DNA from: UBA8401 sp041665525
GTDB taxonomy: Bacteria; Bacteroidota; Ignavibacteria; UBA10030; UBA8401
Assembly: GCA_041665525.1 (NCBI GenBank)
Contig: JBAYIS010000007.1
Span: forward strand, 1 to 64,000
Direction of reading: 5' to 3'
DNA length: 64,000 bases
Shown here: positions 27,032 through 37,400 of the stretch, one piece after another
Numbering within the stretch: position 1 is the stretch's first letter
Layout: every line of letters begins with the position of its first letter
Notes under the pieces: generated by a model
Databases searched by the model: none
What the model was told of the DNA's origin: nothing
The model's input: only the letters and a program-made list of their open reading frames with translations
Made by a program: the position numbers and the translations under genes

Positions 27032-28456
27032 CTAATGTCTTTTAAATCCCACCCGTGTCATTGCTCCCCAGGACTGAACTCCCCTTGCATAATCCCAAAA
27101 CGCCTTGATACGCCACCACACGGTAATCTGTCGATATCCGAAATTCTCCACTATACCGAGGAACAACAATTTCACCAAATCCCTCGTGCGGGGGTACCGG
27201 TGGAACGAAATCTCTTCCAGGATAACAGAACTGACGGAGAACATCACGCCGTAGATCACGGAGACGATAAAGAAAAGAATAAATATCTCGATGTTCACGA
27301 TCCCAAGAAAGAGTCCGATCCCCACTGCAGCATATCCGAACGCTTCGATTACCGGACCAAGCAATTCAATAAAAATGAAATATGGCACACTGACAAGTCC
27401 GAGCACCTTATACCGCTTATTGAACAGCATTGTTTTGTGGATCAACAGAGTATCAAGCAGTCCTCTGTGCCAACGGTTTCGTTGACGCCCAAGCACGGCG
27501 AGAGATTCCGGCGCTTCCGTCCAGCAGACAGGATCCGGCACGAATTCGACGCTGTAAGGGATATCATTTTCAAGGCAATAACGATGCATCCGTACGACCA
27601 ACTCCATATCCTCGCCGACCGTATCGTGTTTGTATCCTCCGACCTTCAACACAATATCCCGTTTGAACAGTCCGAACGCACCGGAGATGATGAGCAGACC
27701 ATTGATCGCTCCCCATCCCATCCTGCCGGAAAGGTACGCTCGGTAATACTCTATCACCTGAAACGACGGCAGCAGTTTCTTTGACAAACGCACATCAGTC
27801 ACTCTTCCCCGTTCAATTGTGCAGCCGTTGGCAATGCGTACAATTCCGCCGACAGCAATCACCCGATCATCATCCAGAAACGGCTTTGCCACTTTCAGCA
27901 ATGCATCATCTTCCAGAATGGAATCAGCATCGATCGCACACAGCAGTTCGTACCGCGACACATTGATCCCGACATTTAATGCATCTGCTTTCCCGCCGTT
28001 CTGTTTATCCACAACAATCAGGTTCTTATATTCCGGTTTTCGCGACACGTAGATTCCACGTACCGGCTTCGTATTAATTACCGGAATGTACACCCGCTCC
28101 GTCCGGATCAAGTCGAATTCTTTAACCACCACCTCCAGTGTAGCATCCTTGCTTCCGTCATTAATGAAGATCACTTCAGCGGTGGGATAGTTCAACTTCA
28201 ACAGGGAATTCACACTTTCGATGCATGTCGCGGATTCATTATATGCGGGTGCGAGGATTGACACTGCCGGAGTTAATTCGGACTGCATGATCACCCGGTA
28301 ATCGCAGAACATGTGCCGCCGCAGATAGGTGAGAATAGCACCAAAGGAAATGGTGTACATCGAAAAATAAAAAATATTCACGAACACAAAGAATCCGATG
28401 ACGAAGACCGCATATGAATACAGGATAAAGTGCAGTGTGTCCGAGAGAAATCCCAT
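27032..28456 (-). CDS. Processive-type family 2 glycosyltransferase, membrane-embedded
   Basis: 474 residues. One N-terminal membrane helix (residues 8-35) precedes a cytosolic GT-A domain. The motifs are ILAPAYNES, FINDGS, the metal-binding DAD in AIDADSI, GED in DTVGEDMELV, and QRNRWHRG, the QxxRW hallmark of processive synthases such as PgaC, hyaluronan and cellulose synthases. Three or four C-terminal membrane helices (about 335-420) follow. It probably polymerises a beta-linked exopolysaccharide; the sugar is unknown. Its ATG overlaps the HEAT gene stop (TAATG at 28454-28458). Confidence 0.92.
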   Translation of the reverse strand: MGFLSDTLHFILYSYAVFVIGFFVFVNIFYFSMYTISFGAILTYLRRHMFCDYRVIMQSELTPAVSILAPAYNESATCIESVNSLLKLNYPTAEVIFINDGSKDATLEVVVKEFDLIRTERVYIPVINTKPVRGIYVSRKPEYKNLIVVDKQNGGKADALNVGINVSRYELLCAIDADSILEDDALLKVAKPFLDDDRVIAVGGIVRIANGCTIERGRVTDVRLSKKLLPSFQVIEYYRAYLSGRMGWGAINGLLIISGAFGLFKRDIVLKVGGYKHDTVGEDMELVVRMHRYCLENDIPYSVEFVPDPVCWTEAPESLAVLGRQRNRWHRGLLDTLLIHKTMLFNKRYKVLGLVSVPYFIFIELLGPVIEAFGYAAVGIGLFLGIVNIEIFILFFIVSVIYGVMFSVSSVILEEISFHRYPRTRDLVKLLFLGIVENFGYRQITVWWRIKAFWDYARGVQSWGAMTRVGFKRH

Positions 28457-29697
28457 TATACCGCACCTCCATCCTCGCGCAACTCGAATGCCGGAACACC
28501 GGCTTCATGAAGGAATTGTATCGCGACCATTCTCACCTGTTCATCGCCGATCCCTGCGGCATACTTCAGGCTTTGTATTCCGCGTTCGCCGGTACGGGAA
28601 AGTGCTTCTGCTGCCGCCAGTTTCACGGAGATCGTATCTTTCATCAGCATCCAGTGCAGAGAGTATGCAAGGAACGGTGTCGACAAGTTCCCGGCAGCCT
28701 TCGCCGCATCCACCCGCAGCAATTCATCCTCCGCCGATAGGAATTTTTTTATAATGGGAATGCTCCGGTCGTCACCAAGTTTACCGAGAGCAATCAAACT
28801 CTTGTGTTTCACATCGATCACCGCATAATTGATATACTCCAACAATGTCGGGACCGCTTTCACATCCCCGAGAATTCCGAGATTCTCCACGCAAAATCCC
28901 TGGATCACCGGATATTCCGACCTCAGTGCAGTAATCAACGGTGGTACCGCATGCTCGCCGAATACCAGGATCGACTTCGACAGTCGAACTCGCATCCACA
29001 ACGACATTTCTTTCAACCGCATCAGGATCGGCGCCACAATTTCCACTCCGGCAATATCGATCATTGCCTGGGCAGCTTCGATACGAACGTCGTCATTCTC
29101 GTCGTCCAGGCACTGTTCCAGGTGCGGCAGGGCCGCTTCATTCAGCATTAAGCCGGCATTCTTGCAGCTTTTCGCGCGGATCCACCATCGATTGTTCTTC
29201 ATCAACGCAATCGTCTCTTCCACAAAACCAAAATATGCAAATGCCGTCGTCAGCCGTACGCGCGTTTCACCAATCACTTCCGAAGTCAGTTGCAGCATCA
29301 CCCGTTTCAGCGATCGCCGCCGTACATTCCGCGGCGAATTATCATCGAGATCGAGAGCGATCTTCAGATCGATCAGTTTCGGTATAAGCCGTTCCAGAAA
29401 CAATGCACGCTGCTCCGTACTATCCACATTCAGGATTTCGGAGAAAAGGAATGAGTTCAGTGCGGATCTGGTGTTGGTATCCCGGCTGTCCCGGAGTGAC
29501 TCCACTGTCGATTCGCGCACTTTGGACACGATGAGTCCGACCGATCCGACGGCGATCAAAAAGAGCGAAAAAAATGTTGTAACAAGTACGAAGAGAAAAA
29601 AAATGGCGATAGTCCTTTTTGTGATCAGTGGCTGTGTTGCTGTTGCTCCGATGCTTGTTGAAAAATCCGATCCATCATCGGCAAATAGAATTTCCAA
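28456..29697 (-). CDS. Membrane-anchored HEAT-repeat protein
   Basis: 413 residues as an open frame. A strong membrane helix occupies about residues 28-55 (IAIFFLFVLVTTFFSLFLIAVG). A helical domain (60-160) and then five to seven HEAT repeats (about 165-400) follow, with units such as PHLEQCLDDENDDVRIEAAQ. The repeats should lie in the cytosol or periplasm as a protein-binding superhelix. The first 24 codons overlap the 3' end of the upstream gene; no ATG, GTG or TTG closer to the helix is evident, so I keep the long start. Coupled to the glycosyltransferase, it is a candidate regulator or co-polymerase of polymer synthesis. Confidence 0.85.
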   Translation of the reverse strand: MEILFADDGSDFSTSIGATATQPLITKRTIAIFFLFVLVTTFFSLFLIAVGSVGLIVSKVRESTVESLRDSRDTNTRSALNSFLFSEILNVDSTEQRALFLERLIPKLIDLKIALDLDDNSPRNVRRRSLKRVMLQLTSEVIGETRVRLTTAFAYFGFVEETIALMKNNRWWIRAKSCKNAGLMLNEAALPHLEQCLDDENDDVRIEAAQAMIDIAGVEIVAPILMRLKEMSLWMRVRLSKSILVFGEHAVPPLITALRSEYPVIQGFCVENLGILGDVKAVPTLLEYINYAVIDVKHKSLIALGKLGDDRSIPIIKKFLSAEDELLRVDAAKAAGNLSTPFLAYSLHWMLMKDTISVKLAAAEALSRTGERGIQSLKYAAGIGDEQVRMVAIQFLHEAGVPAFELREDGGAV

Positions 29698-30803
29698 AAG
29701 AATCGGGTCTGATCCGACACAAAGTAGAAAGAAAAGAGCTTCGAGAGCAAAAGTTCCGCATTCCAGTATTCAGTCAGCATTGTTTCCACATTGTTGTCGG
29801 CAAAATCTCCGGCAAAATACAATTTCCTGTCTGAAGCGCCGGACACAACAACGGCCGGAAACGTTTGCGGCAATCCAGCCGCAAGCATCTTCTCTGATCC
29901 CGATGTTTCGCAATGGATCTCGAAGCGTGCGATGACGGATGCCGACGAATCAACATCGAGGAATTCAAAGAAAAAGTAATACGGGACTTCATCTTCCGTC
30001 TTTGATAAAAACCGGTGACCGCTGTTCCGGAGAAAGATCGGAGTATGGGCAAGGTCTTTTGATTCCAGAATCACCACACCGGGACGGGTATCCGACGTAT
30101 CACGCGTGATGGAGATGATAAGCCCCCGTCCGGAAAAATCCCACGGCATTCGGTATTGCAGTTCATACATATCTTTCATCCACCGGGCTGCGGTGTTCAA
30201 ATTATCATAATATCTGCCAAGCGCACCGGTGTACCGCACTCCGAACATTTGTTCCAGGCGTCTTTGATTCGTTCGATCTTCCAATTGCGGATCTTCCAGT
30301 GTATTAAATTCTGCGATCGCCATCCGACCGAAAGAATCATACCGTTCGATCTCATCCATCTCCACTCCCGTCAGTCCGCCGTATTTCAGTGCTGTCGGGA
30401 TATATACTTCCGGCAGAAGGCGTTCATACCGGTCATATTCCATCGGATAACCATAAACACCATATGTATCCGTGAGATAGAGCAGGTCCGTCTGATGCAA
30501 CTGAAGCTGTGAGACAGAACTGAAAACCGTATCCTCAGGAAAGTATCCGTAATAATCCTTTCGCTCATCATAGAAATTATTCGTCCCCGGTTGTACGTAT
30601 TTCCAATGTTTCAACAACCAGAAAAGCGAGCGATGTTCACGATAATCAGAACCAGTAGTTTTATCGATAACAAACACTTTTAATGGACGGGCGGGATTGA
30701 GAAACCAGAAGAGGAACGGCATGATGAAAACGATGAACAGCAGACTCGCGATCGAGATGATGATCGTGTGAGTATAGATGAACCGCTTCTTTGAGCGCTG
30801 CAT
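29625..30803 (-). CDS. Membrane-anchored protein of unknown function in the polysaccharide operon
   Basis: 392 residues. One membrane helix at about 12-35 (IIISIASLLFIVFIMPFLFWFL) is followed by a long soluble domain, probably extracytoplasmic. Features are an alpha/beta start (LKVFVIDKTTGSDYREHRS), a DLLYLTDTYGVYG segment and FAGDFADNN near residue 340, which recall glutamine-amidotransferase-like beta-alpha sandwich folds seen in other envelope proteins; that is only a resemblance. I recognise no family. It starts 12 bases after the response-regulator stop and overlaps the HEAT gene by 73 bases, so it belongs to the operon. Confidence 0.82.
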   Translation of the reverse strand: MQRSKKRFIYTHTIIISIASLLFIVFIMPFLFWFLNPARPLKVFVIDKTTGSDYREHRSLFWLLKHWKYVQPGTNNFYDERKDYYGYFPEDTVFSSVSQLQLHQTDLLYLTDTYGVYGYPMEYDRYERLLPEVYIPTALKYGGLTGVEMDEIERYDSFGRMAIAEFNTLEDPQLEDRTNQRRLEQMFGVRYTGALGRYYDNLNTAARWMKDMYELQYRMPWDFSGRGLIISITRDTSDTRPGVVILESKDLAHTPIFLRNSGHRFLSKTEDEVPYYFFFEFLDVDSSASVIARFEIHCETSGSEKMLAAGLPQTFPAVVVSGASDRKLYFAGDFADNNVETMLTEYWNAELLLSKLFSFYFVSDQTRFFWKFYLPMMDRIFQQASEQQQHSH

Positions 30804-30814
30804 GAGTGTAAGGG

Positions 30815-31192
30815 TCAGGACTTGCTGCGAGCGAGCACCGTTTTTATCCGGACAATTAATTCCTGCGGACTGAAAGGTTTTTTAATATAATCCTCTACGC
30901 CTAAGGAGAATCCTTCAACGATTTCCTTTTCCAGCGTGCGCGATGTAAGCATCACCGTCGGTATGGAACGGGTTTTCGGATTTTTCTTCAATGCGATCAT
31001 CAGCTCTTTCCCTCCCATCACCGGCATCATGACATCGGTGACGATGAGATCAACATTGTTCTCTTCCAGAAATTTCAGCGCTTCCACACCGTTCACAGCA
31101 TTGAATACTTCGTAACCGGAGTTTTTAAGCTTAAATGAGACTAATTGTGTAATGTTGCTGTCGTCTTCAACAATAAGAATTTTTTCTGCCAT
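30815..31192 (-). CDS. Single-domain response regulator (CheY-like)
   Basis: About 125 residues from ATG 31192; six extra codons to 31210 are possible but begin with an unconserved segment. Receiver hallmarks: acidic pair ILIVEDDSN, phospho-acceptor D in LIVTDVMMPVMGG, the T/S position in VMLTSRT and the lysine in YIKKPFSP. There is no DNA-binding or enzymatic output domain, so it should signal through protein contact, plausibly with the HEAT-repeat or glycosyltransferase products encoded just after it. It is the first gene of the operon and divergent from the giant solenoid gene. Confidence 0.93.
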   Translation of the reverse strand: MAEKILIVEDDSNITQLVSFKLKNSGYEVFNAVNGVEALKFLEENNVDLIVTDVMMPVMGGKELMIALKKNPKTRSIPTVMLTSRTLEKEIVEGFSLGVEDYIKKPFSPQELIVRIKTVLARSKS

Positions 31193-31352
31193 ATTGGTAC
31201 GAATATACAAAAAGAAGCAGTGAAAATGAATAATTAGAAATTTCCAATGCGATATTTCTCAATCATTTCCGGCGATTTCTTTTGGCGAACTCATATCACT
31301 ATCTGTTGCCTTTGAAGCATATTAGCGCGTAATTACAATGATAAAAAGTTGT

Positions 31353-31385
31353 TTTGGGGCAGTGTTTTTCAGGAGTATTCCTGAA
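31353..31385 (+). promoter_or_regulatory. Candidate promoter with overlapping operator-like palindrome
   Basis: TTTG at 31353-31356 lies 19 bp upstream of TATTCCTG (31376-31383), a partial match to the Bacteroidota TTTG-N19-TAnnTTTG promoter. A perfect inverted repeat, TTCAGGA (31368-31374) and TCCTGAA (31379-31385) with a GTAT spacer, covers the -7 box. A protein bound there would block initiation of the giant solenoid gene, whose start codon lies about 35 bases downstream. Confidence 0.35.
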
Positions 31386-31419
31386 CTTTTCTACTATTTA
31401 AGAGAGCTGTTTCGAATTT

Positions 31420-34400
31420 TTGTTACGCTTTCCTTTACATATCTTTTCGGTCACGATCTTCTGTGCGCAGTTCCTTTTAACACAGACGACAACGTCGTGG
31501 ACAGGTGCGGTCAGTACTCTCTGGACAAGCGCCTCGAATTGGACAAACGGCGTTCCGACCTCTGTAACAGATGTCATCATTGGTGACATTGACGTTCCGC
31601 GGCTCCCTGCTCTTTCGACATCAACCACAATAAAATCCCTCACGATCTCCGGTACTTTTAATCCAATATCGCTGACGGTAACAAATTCGTTGACGATCAC
31701 GAGCGATCTTACGATTGGCGGCACGAACGCATCCACCCTGACAGCAACATCCACCAAAGCAATCCTCACCGTCGGCGGGAATGTTTCGATCTCCACTGCA
31801 AACGGCACGCTCTCAACCTCCCGCAAAGCCATGACAATTGCCGGGAACCTGACGGTGAACGGCTCATTTGTTGCAGGAAATAATGGAACAACAATTTTTT
31901 CCGGAGTTTCACAGGTGATCAGCGGATCGGCTGCTTCGCTGGCATTTGAAAAAATGACCATTAATGCCGGAACGACGGTAATACTGCAACGAAATATTAT
32001 CACCAACAATACCGTTGCAATCAACGGTACGCTTGATCCGGGAAATTATTCCATTAATAATGCTTCGGGAGTCACTACGTTGGGATCGGGATCTATACTG
32101 TACGTCTCGAACGCAGCCGGATTGGCAGGAATATATTCCTCTACAATAACCCAGGATCTAAAGATGAGCGCCGGAAGCACTGTTTATTATTCTGCTTCCG
32201 TTAACCAAGCAGTCACTTCGTTTACCTATTCCAATTTGATCATCACAAATTCCAACACCTGCACACTCGGAGGGAATGTGACCATCAACGGCGGGAATGT
32301 CTCAGTGAATGCCGGGACGCTGGACCTTGCATCGTTCACTCTAAACCGGTCGGCAGCAGGCGGTGTGTTCACCGCATCAGCAGCGACGGTGATTAAAATT
32401 CAGAATGCATCAGGGTTCCCGTCCAACTTCACGACGTATTCGATCGCTTCCACCAATACGGTGGAATATAACGGCGCAGCACAAGTCGTTGCATCACAGC
32501 CGTACGGAAATCTAATACTCAGCGGCAGCGGCAATAAATCTACTTCGACAACCTCTTTCGTTGTCTCAAGTGACTTGACTCTTTCGGGTTCAGCAATATT
32601 CTCGCCATCCGCAAATATCACAGCGAACGGGTCAATAACCATCGGCAGCGGTACGATCTTCAACGGCGGAACCGCGCTTTCTCACACGTTTACAGGATCG
32701 CTGGTAAATAACGGCGGCACTCTGAACGGCAACACCAGTACAATAGCCTTTTCCGGTACGAACAAGTCCATCAGCGGCAGCGGTACATATTCTTTTAACA
32801 ATCTTACCGTTTCCGGTTTCGGAGCCACAGTTTCTCCAACAACGAATTTCACCGTCGGGGGAAATCTTACATCTACCGGCGCAGGATCGTTGATCCATAC
32901 GCCTGGAGGTGCAGGAACTGTTACTATTTCTGGTAACGCTTCTTCTGTCAGCGGAACCGGTATTACGTTCAATAACCTTACAGTCTCCGGAACAACAGTA
33001 ACGACGGCGGCATCCTTTACCGTTGCCGGAGACCTGAGTATAAGCGGAGGATTCACAGCCAGCAATGGAACGATCACTCTTAACGGAAGTTCCAAAACAA
33101 TCGGAGGTACCGGAACAACACTGCAGTTCCAATCCCTTACCATCACCGGTTCGGTCGCAACCACTCGGAATTTCTCCATTGCTTCCAATCTTTCCGTTTC
33201 CGGTACGCTGACTGCATCGGCGGGAACTGCTACTTTCAATGGCATATCGACACTGTCCGGAACAGCAAATCTTTTCAACGCCATTCTCAACGGCACTTCA
33301 TTGCAACTCGGTTCCGGATCGACACTGGGAATCGCGGGTTCAATGTCACTGATTGCAGGAACGTTGAATGTCACTTCAACTATCCCCAATACGGTCAATT
33401 TTAACGGTGCGGGCGGACAATCTATTCCCACTGCGGGATATAATAATCTTACACTCTCATCCAGCGGATCGATTTCTGCAATCGGCAATACTACGATCTA
33501 CGGCGATCTGACGATCGGCAGCAGCACAAATTTTGTCGCCGGATCGTCGACATATTCACTATATGGGAATTTCATTAACAACGGTACGTATACTGCTGGT
33601 ACAGATATACTCTCCTTGCTTGGTCCACTTGATGTAATCCTTTCCGGCGTTACGACGTTCAACGTCGTGAACGTGAATAAGTCCTCCTCCGCTAACATTG
33701 TTACTCTTGGAAATAATATAACAGTAAACACTGTGAACATGATCAGCGGAAATATCCATACCGACAACAACACATTTACAATCACGACTTCGACCGGAAG
33801 GACTGGAAACGGCATCATCATCGGCACGGTTACCCGGACACACGCATTCTCAATCGGGACGGCGTATGAATTTGAAGGACCGTTCAATACGATCACGTTT
33901 TCTGCGGCAAGCGGTGTCTCTTCCGTGACGGTAACAACGAACCTTACAGTGATCGCAGATTTTACATTTGGCAGCGGCGTCAACCGAGAATATACTATTT
34001 CAGTCACCGGAACTTCCTACACTGCCGCTTTGCGATTGCATTATGAAGAAGGGGAATTGAACGGGAATTCTGAAACCGGACTTGATTTCTGGCATTATAC
34101 TTCAGACTGGACGACGTACGGAAAATCGGCTAACAGCACAGTGGATAATTGGGTTGAACTGGATACTCTCACATCAATTGATGGACGGTGGGCGCTCTCT
34201 GAATTTGTAAAAGTTGTCCGATGGACGGGCTCTGTCAGCACTGAATGGGAAAATAATGCGAACTGGATAGTACTACAGGGTTCTCCGAGTCTTCCGCCAT
34301 CAGCTACGGATGTTGTCCAGCTGGGAGATACGGTGATCACAAATCAGCCGACTATCCATACGGCAGCGACAGTCCGCGGGATACAATTCGGCAGTGCCGC

Positions 34401-37400
34401 AGCGGTCACGCTGACTATCGCCAATGATTCACTGACAACAATCGGAAATATCGATGGACTCTGGAATACAAACCGTACTCACTCCATTGAAGTCGGTGCG
34501 AACAAAATCCGGATCGGCGGCAATCTAACGCTGAGCGACAACACAAGCGGACACGATATCGGCCTTTCCATCGGTTCGGGATCGGTGATCGTTTCTGGTT
34601 CATTGACGCAATCCGGCAATGCCGCCGTTGCACTCGGCAGCGGAATGCTTCGGATCGGTACGGACTATATCTATTCCGCCGGAACGTTCACAGCGGGAAC
34701 GGGCACCGTCGTCTATGACGGCAGCACATCGCAGACCGTTGCGGGCGGATTCTCTTATTACAATCTTATCATCGATAAAGCTGCCAGCGTTGCCTCGCTC
34801 TCCGCATTTGCACCGGTGAACAATACTCTCTCCGTTATTTCCGGTACTTTTTCCCCCGCAGTGAGTGTTCCCGTTACCGGTGATGTGTCGATCGGTTCGG
34901 GTGCAGCGGTGAACGGCGGGAGCATCACCCTCTCTGTCGGCGGAAACTGGACTAACAGTGGAACGTTCAACGGAGGCAGCGGAACAGTTACCTTCAACGG
35001 CACCGGAACGCAAACTATCTCCGCATCCGCGTTCAATAACGTCATCATCAATAAGAGCACCGGTACAGCGATCCTCGCCGGCAATATTTCCCTGAACGGA
35101 GATTTGACGGTTTCTTCCGGAACGCTCGATCTTGCTGCATTCACTGCGAACCGCACTGCTGCCGGCGGTTCATTTTCTATTGCGTCCGGCACGACACTGC
35201 TGATTGGCGGCAGCGCAAATTTCCCGACAAATTATTCTGCTTATTCATTTGCTGCAGCCAGTACGGTAACGTACAACGGTTCTTCCGTTCAGACTATTTC
35301 GGATAAGTTGTACGGCAACCTCACACTTTTCAACGGCGGATCAAACGCAAAATCCCTTTCAGGCATGACGACAGTGGTTGGGGATTTGACTATTTCCACC
35401 GGTTCGACGCTCGACGCGGGAACATACACGATGTCGATCGAAGGAAACATGTTCAATAGCGGCTCTTTCACTCCTTCAACAGGTTCAGTGCAATTGAGCG
35501 GTGCCTCAATGTTGGTCTCCGGCACAACAACGTTTCATACGCTCTCCGTTTCCGGCAGTTATACACTCACGAATGCCATCATAGTAGAGAGTTCCCTGCA
35601 AGTCAGCGGAACATTGAATGCCGGGACATCTTCTCTCACACTCTCCGGAGATGTGACAAACACCGGAACAATCTCCAGCAGCGGGACGATCACAATCTCC
35701 GGCACATCCAGTCAGATAATCGCATTCAATTCTGGATTCAGCAGCAGCGGTGAATTGCTTATGAATGGGACGGTTTCCCCTTCCTTCTCCGGCGGCTCTT
35801 CACCCTCATTCAATAATGTGACAATCAATAACACCGGCGGCATCGCACCAGGGATCGGATGGACATTCGGCGGAGCATTTACCGTTGCCTCCGGCGCCGC
35901 TTTCACGGGAGGGGGCTACTCCCACATCTTTAACGGATCGTTCACAAATAACGGCTCTGTTTCCAGCAGCGGCACACTCACACTATCGCCGAGCACCGCT
36001 GTCACTATAAATCTCCTGGGTACGTCCTTCACATCTACCGGTACGGTAGTTCTCGGAGGGACCGGTTTAATCACGCTTGCAAGCGGCAGTCCTACGCTCG
36101 CAAATCTTGTTATCAGTAATTCCAATGCTGCGGGAGTATCATTTGTCAATGGTTTGACCATTGGAGGCGATCTTACCATCGGAAGCAGTGCAACGCTGCA
36201 CGCTGGAGCATCATCACATACTCTCGTCGGGAATCTGAATGTCAACGGAACATTGGACGGCGGAACCTCAACTATCACGTTCAACAACAGCATCAATAAA
36301 TCGGTCAGTGCATCCGGTATCGCAAAATTCTATCATCTCACCGTCGCCAGTTCGAGTTCAGTCACCATTTCGTCGAATATTTCAATCGAAGGAAATCTGA
36401 CGAACAACGGCACTATGGTGAACGACGGTATTGTTCTTACACTGAGCGGGAGCGCCAATGCATCAATTGCGACATCATCATTGGCATTTTCGATCGACCA
36501 GCTCAATATCGCCAAGACCTCTGCATCCGTAACGCTTGCAAAAGACATTTCTTCTGTCGCATCGCTTTCAATTACCAGCGGCACCTTCGACCAATCCACA
36601 TTTGCGATCACCGAAGAATCGACCGATAAAGGATCAATCTGGATTGGTCCTAATACTCTGTTTACGATCGGCGGAACGAATTCTTTCCCGACATTTACCA
36701 ACGGATATACAATCGACGCATCCAGCACAACAGAATACAATGGTACGACTCAATTGATCTCCTCCGCACCATCATATGCCTCTGTCATCATTTCCAGCAG
36801 TGGTACGAAAACCATCAGCAATGCGGCATATTCAATTGGAGGATCGTTGTCGGTAAGCGCTGGAACGATCACCGGCGGCGGTAATTCTACCGTGCTCACT
36901 ATTGGTGGAGATTACTTGCAGAGCGGCGGCTCGATTTCCCTCAGCACGGCATCTCAATTCATTATTGCAGGAGATGTCAACATCTCGTCCGGAACATTCG
37001 CTCCTTCCGTTTCGGCACAGACACATTCCATCGGCGGCAACTGGTCCATGTCGGGCGGAACGTTTACCAATACCAACTCCACGATACAATTCAATGGTTC
37101 CAGCGCGCAGACAGTCAGTACTACCGGCGATTTTAATAATTTCACCATTGATAAAACAAGCGGTTCGTTGACCATCGTCAGCGACAGCGTGCGTATTGCC
37201 GGTGTATTGGCCTTTACGAACGGTAAGATCACGACCGGTGTCAATAAAATTGTCCTTACTTCTACCGGTTCTGTTTCCGGATCCTCCAGTGCAAAGTATG
37301 TTGTCGGAAATCTCCAAAAACGGATCCCGAACACATCTGCGGTTACGTTCGAAGTCGGCGATGCTTCGAATTATACTCCTGCGGTCGTACAGTTCACTTC

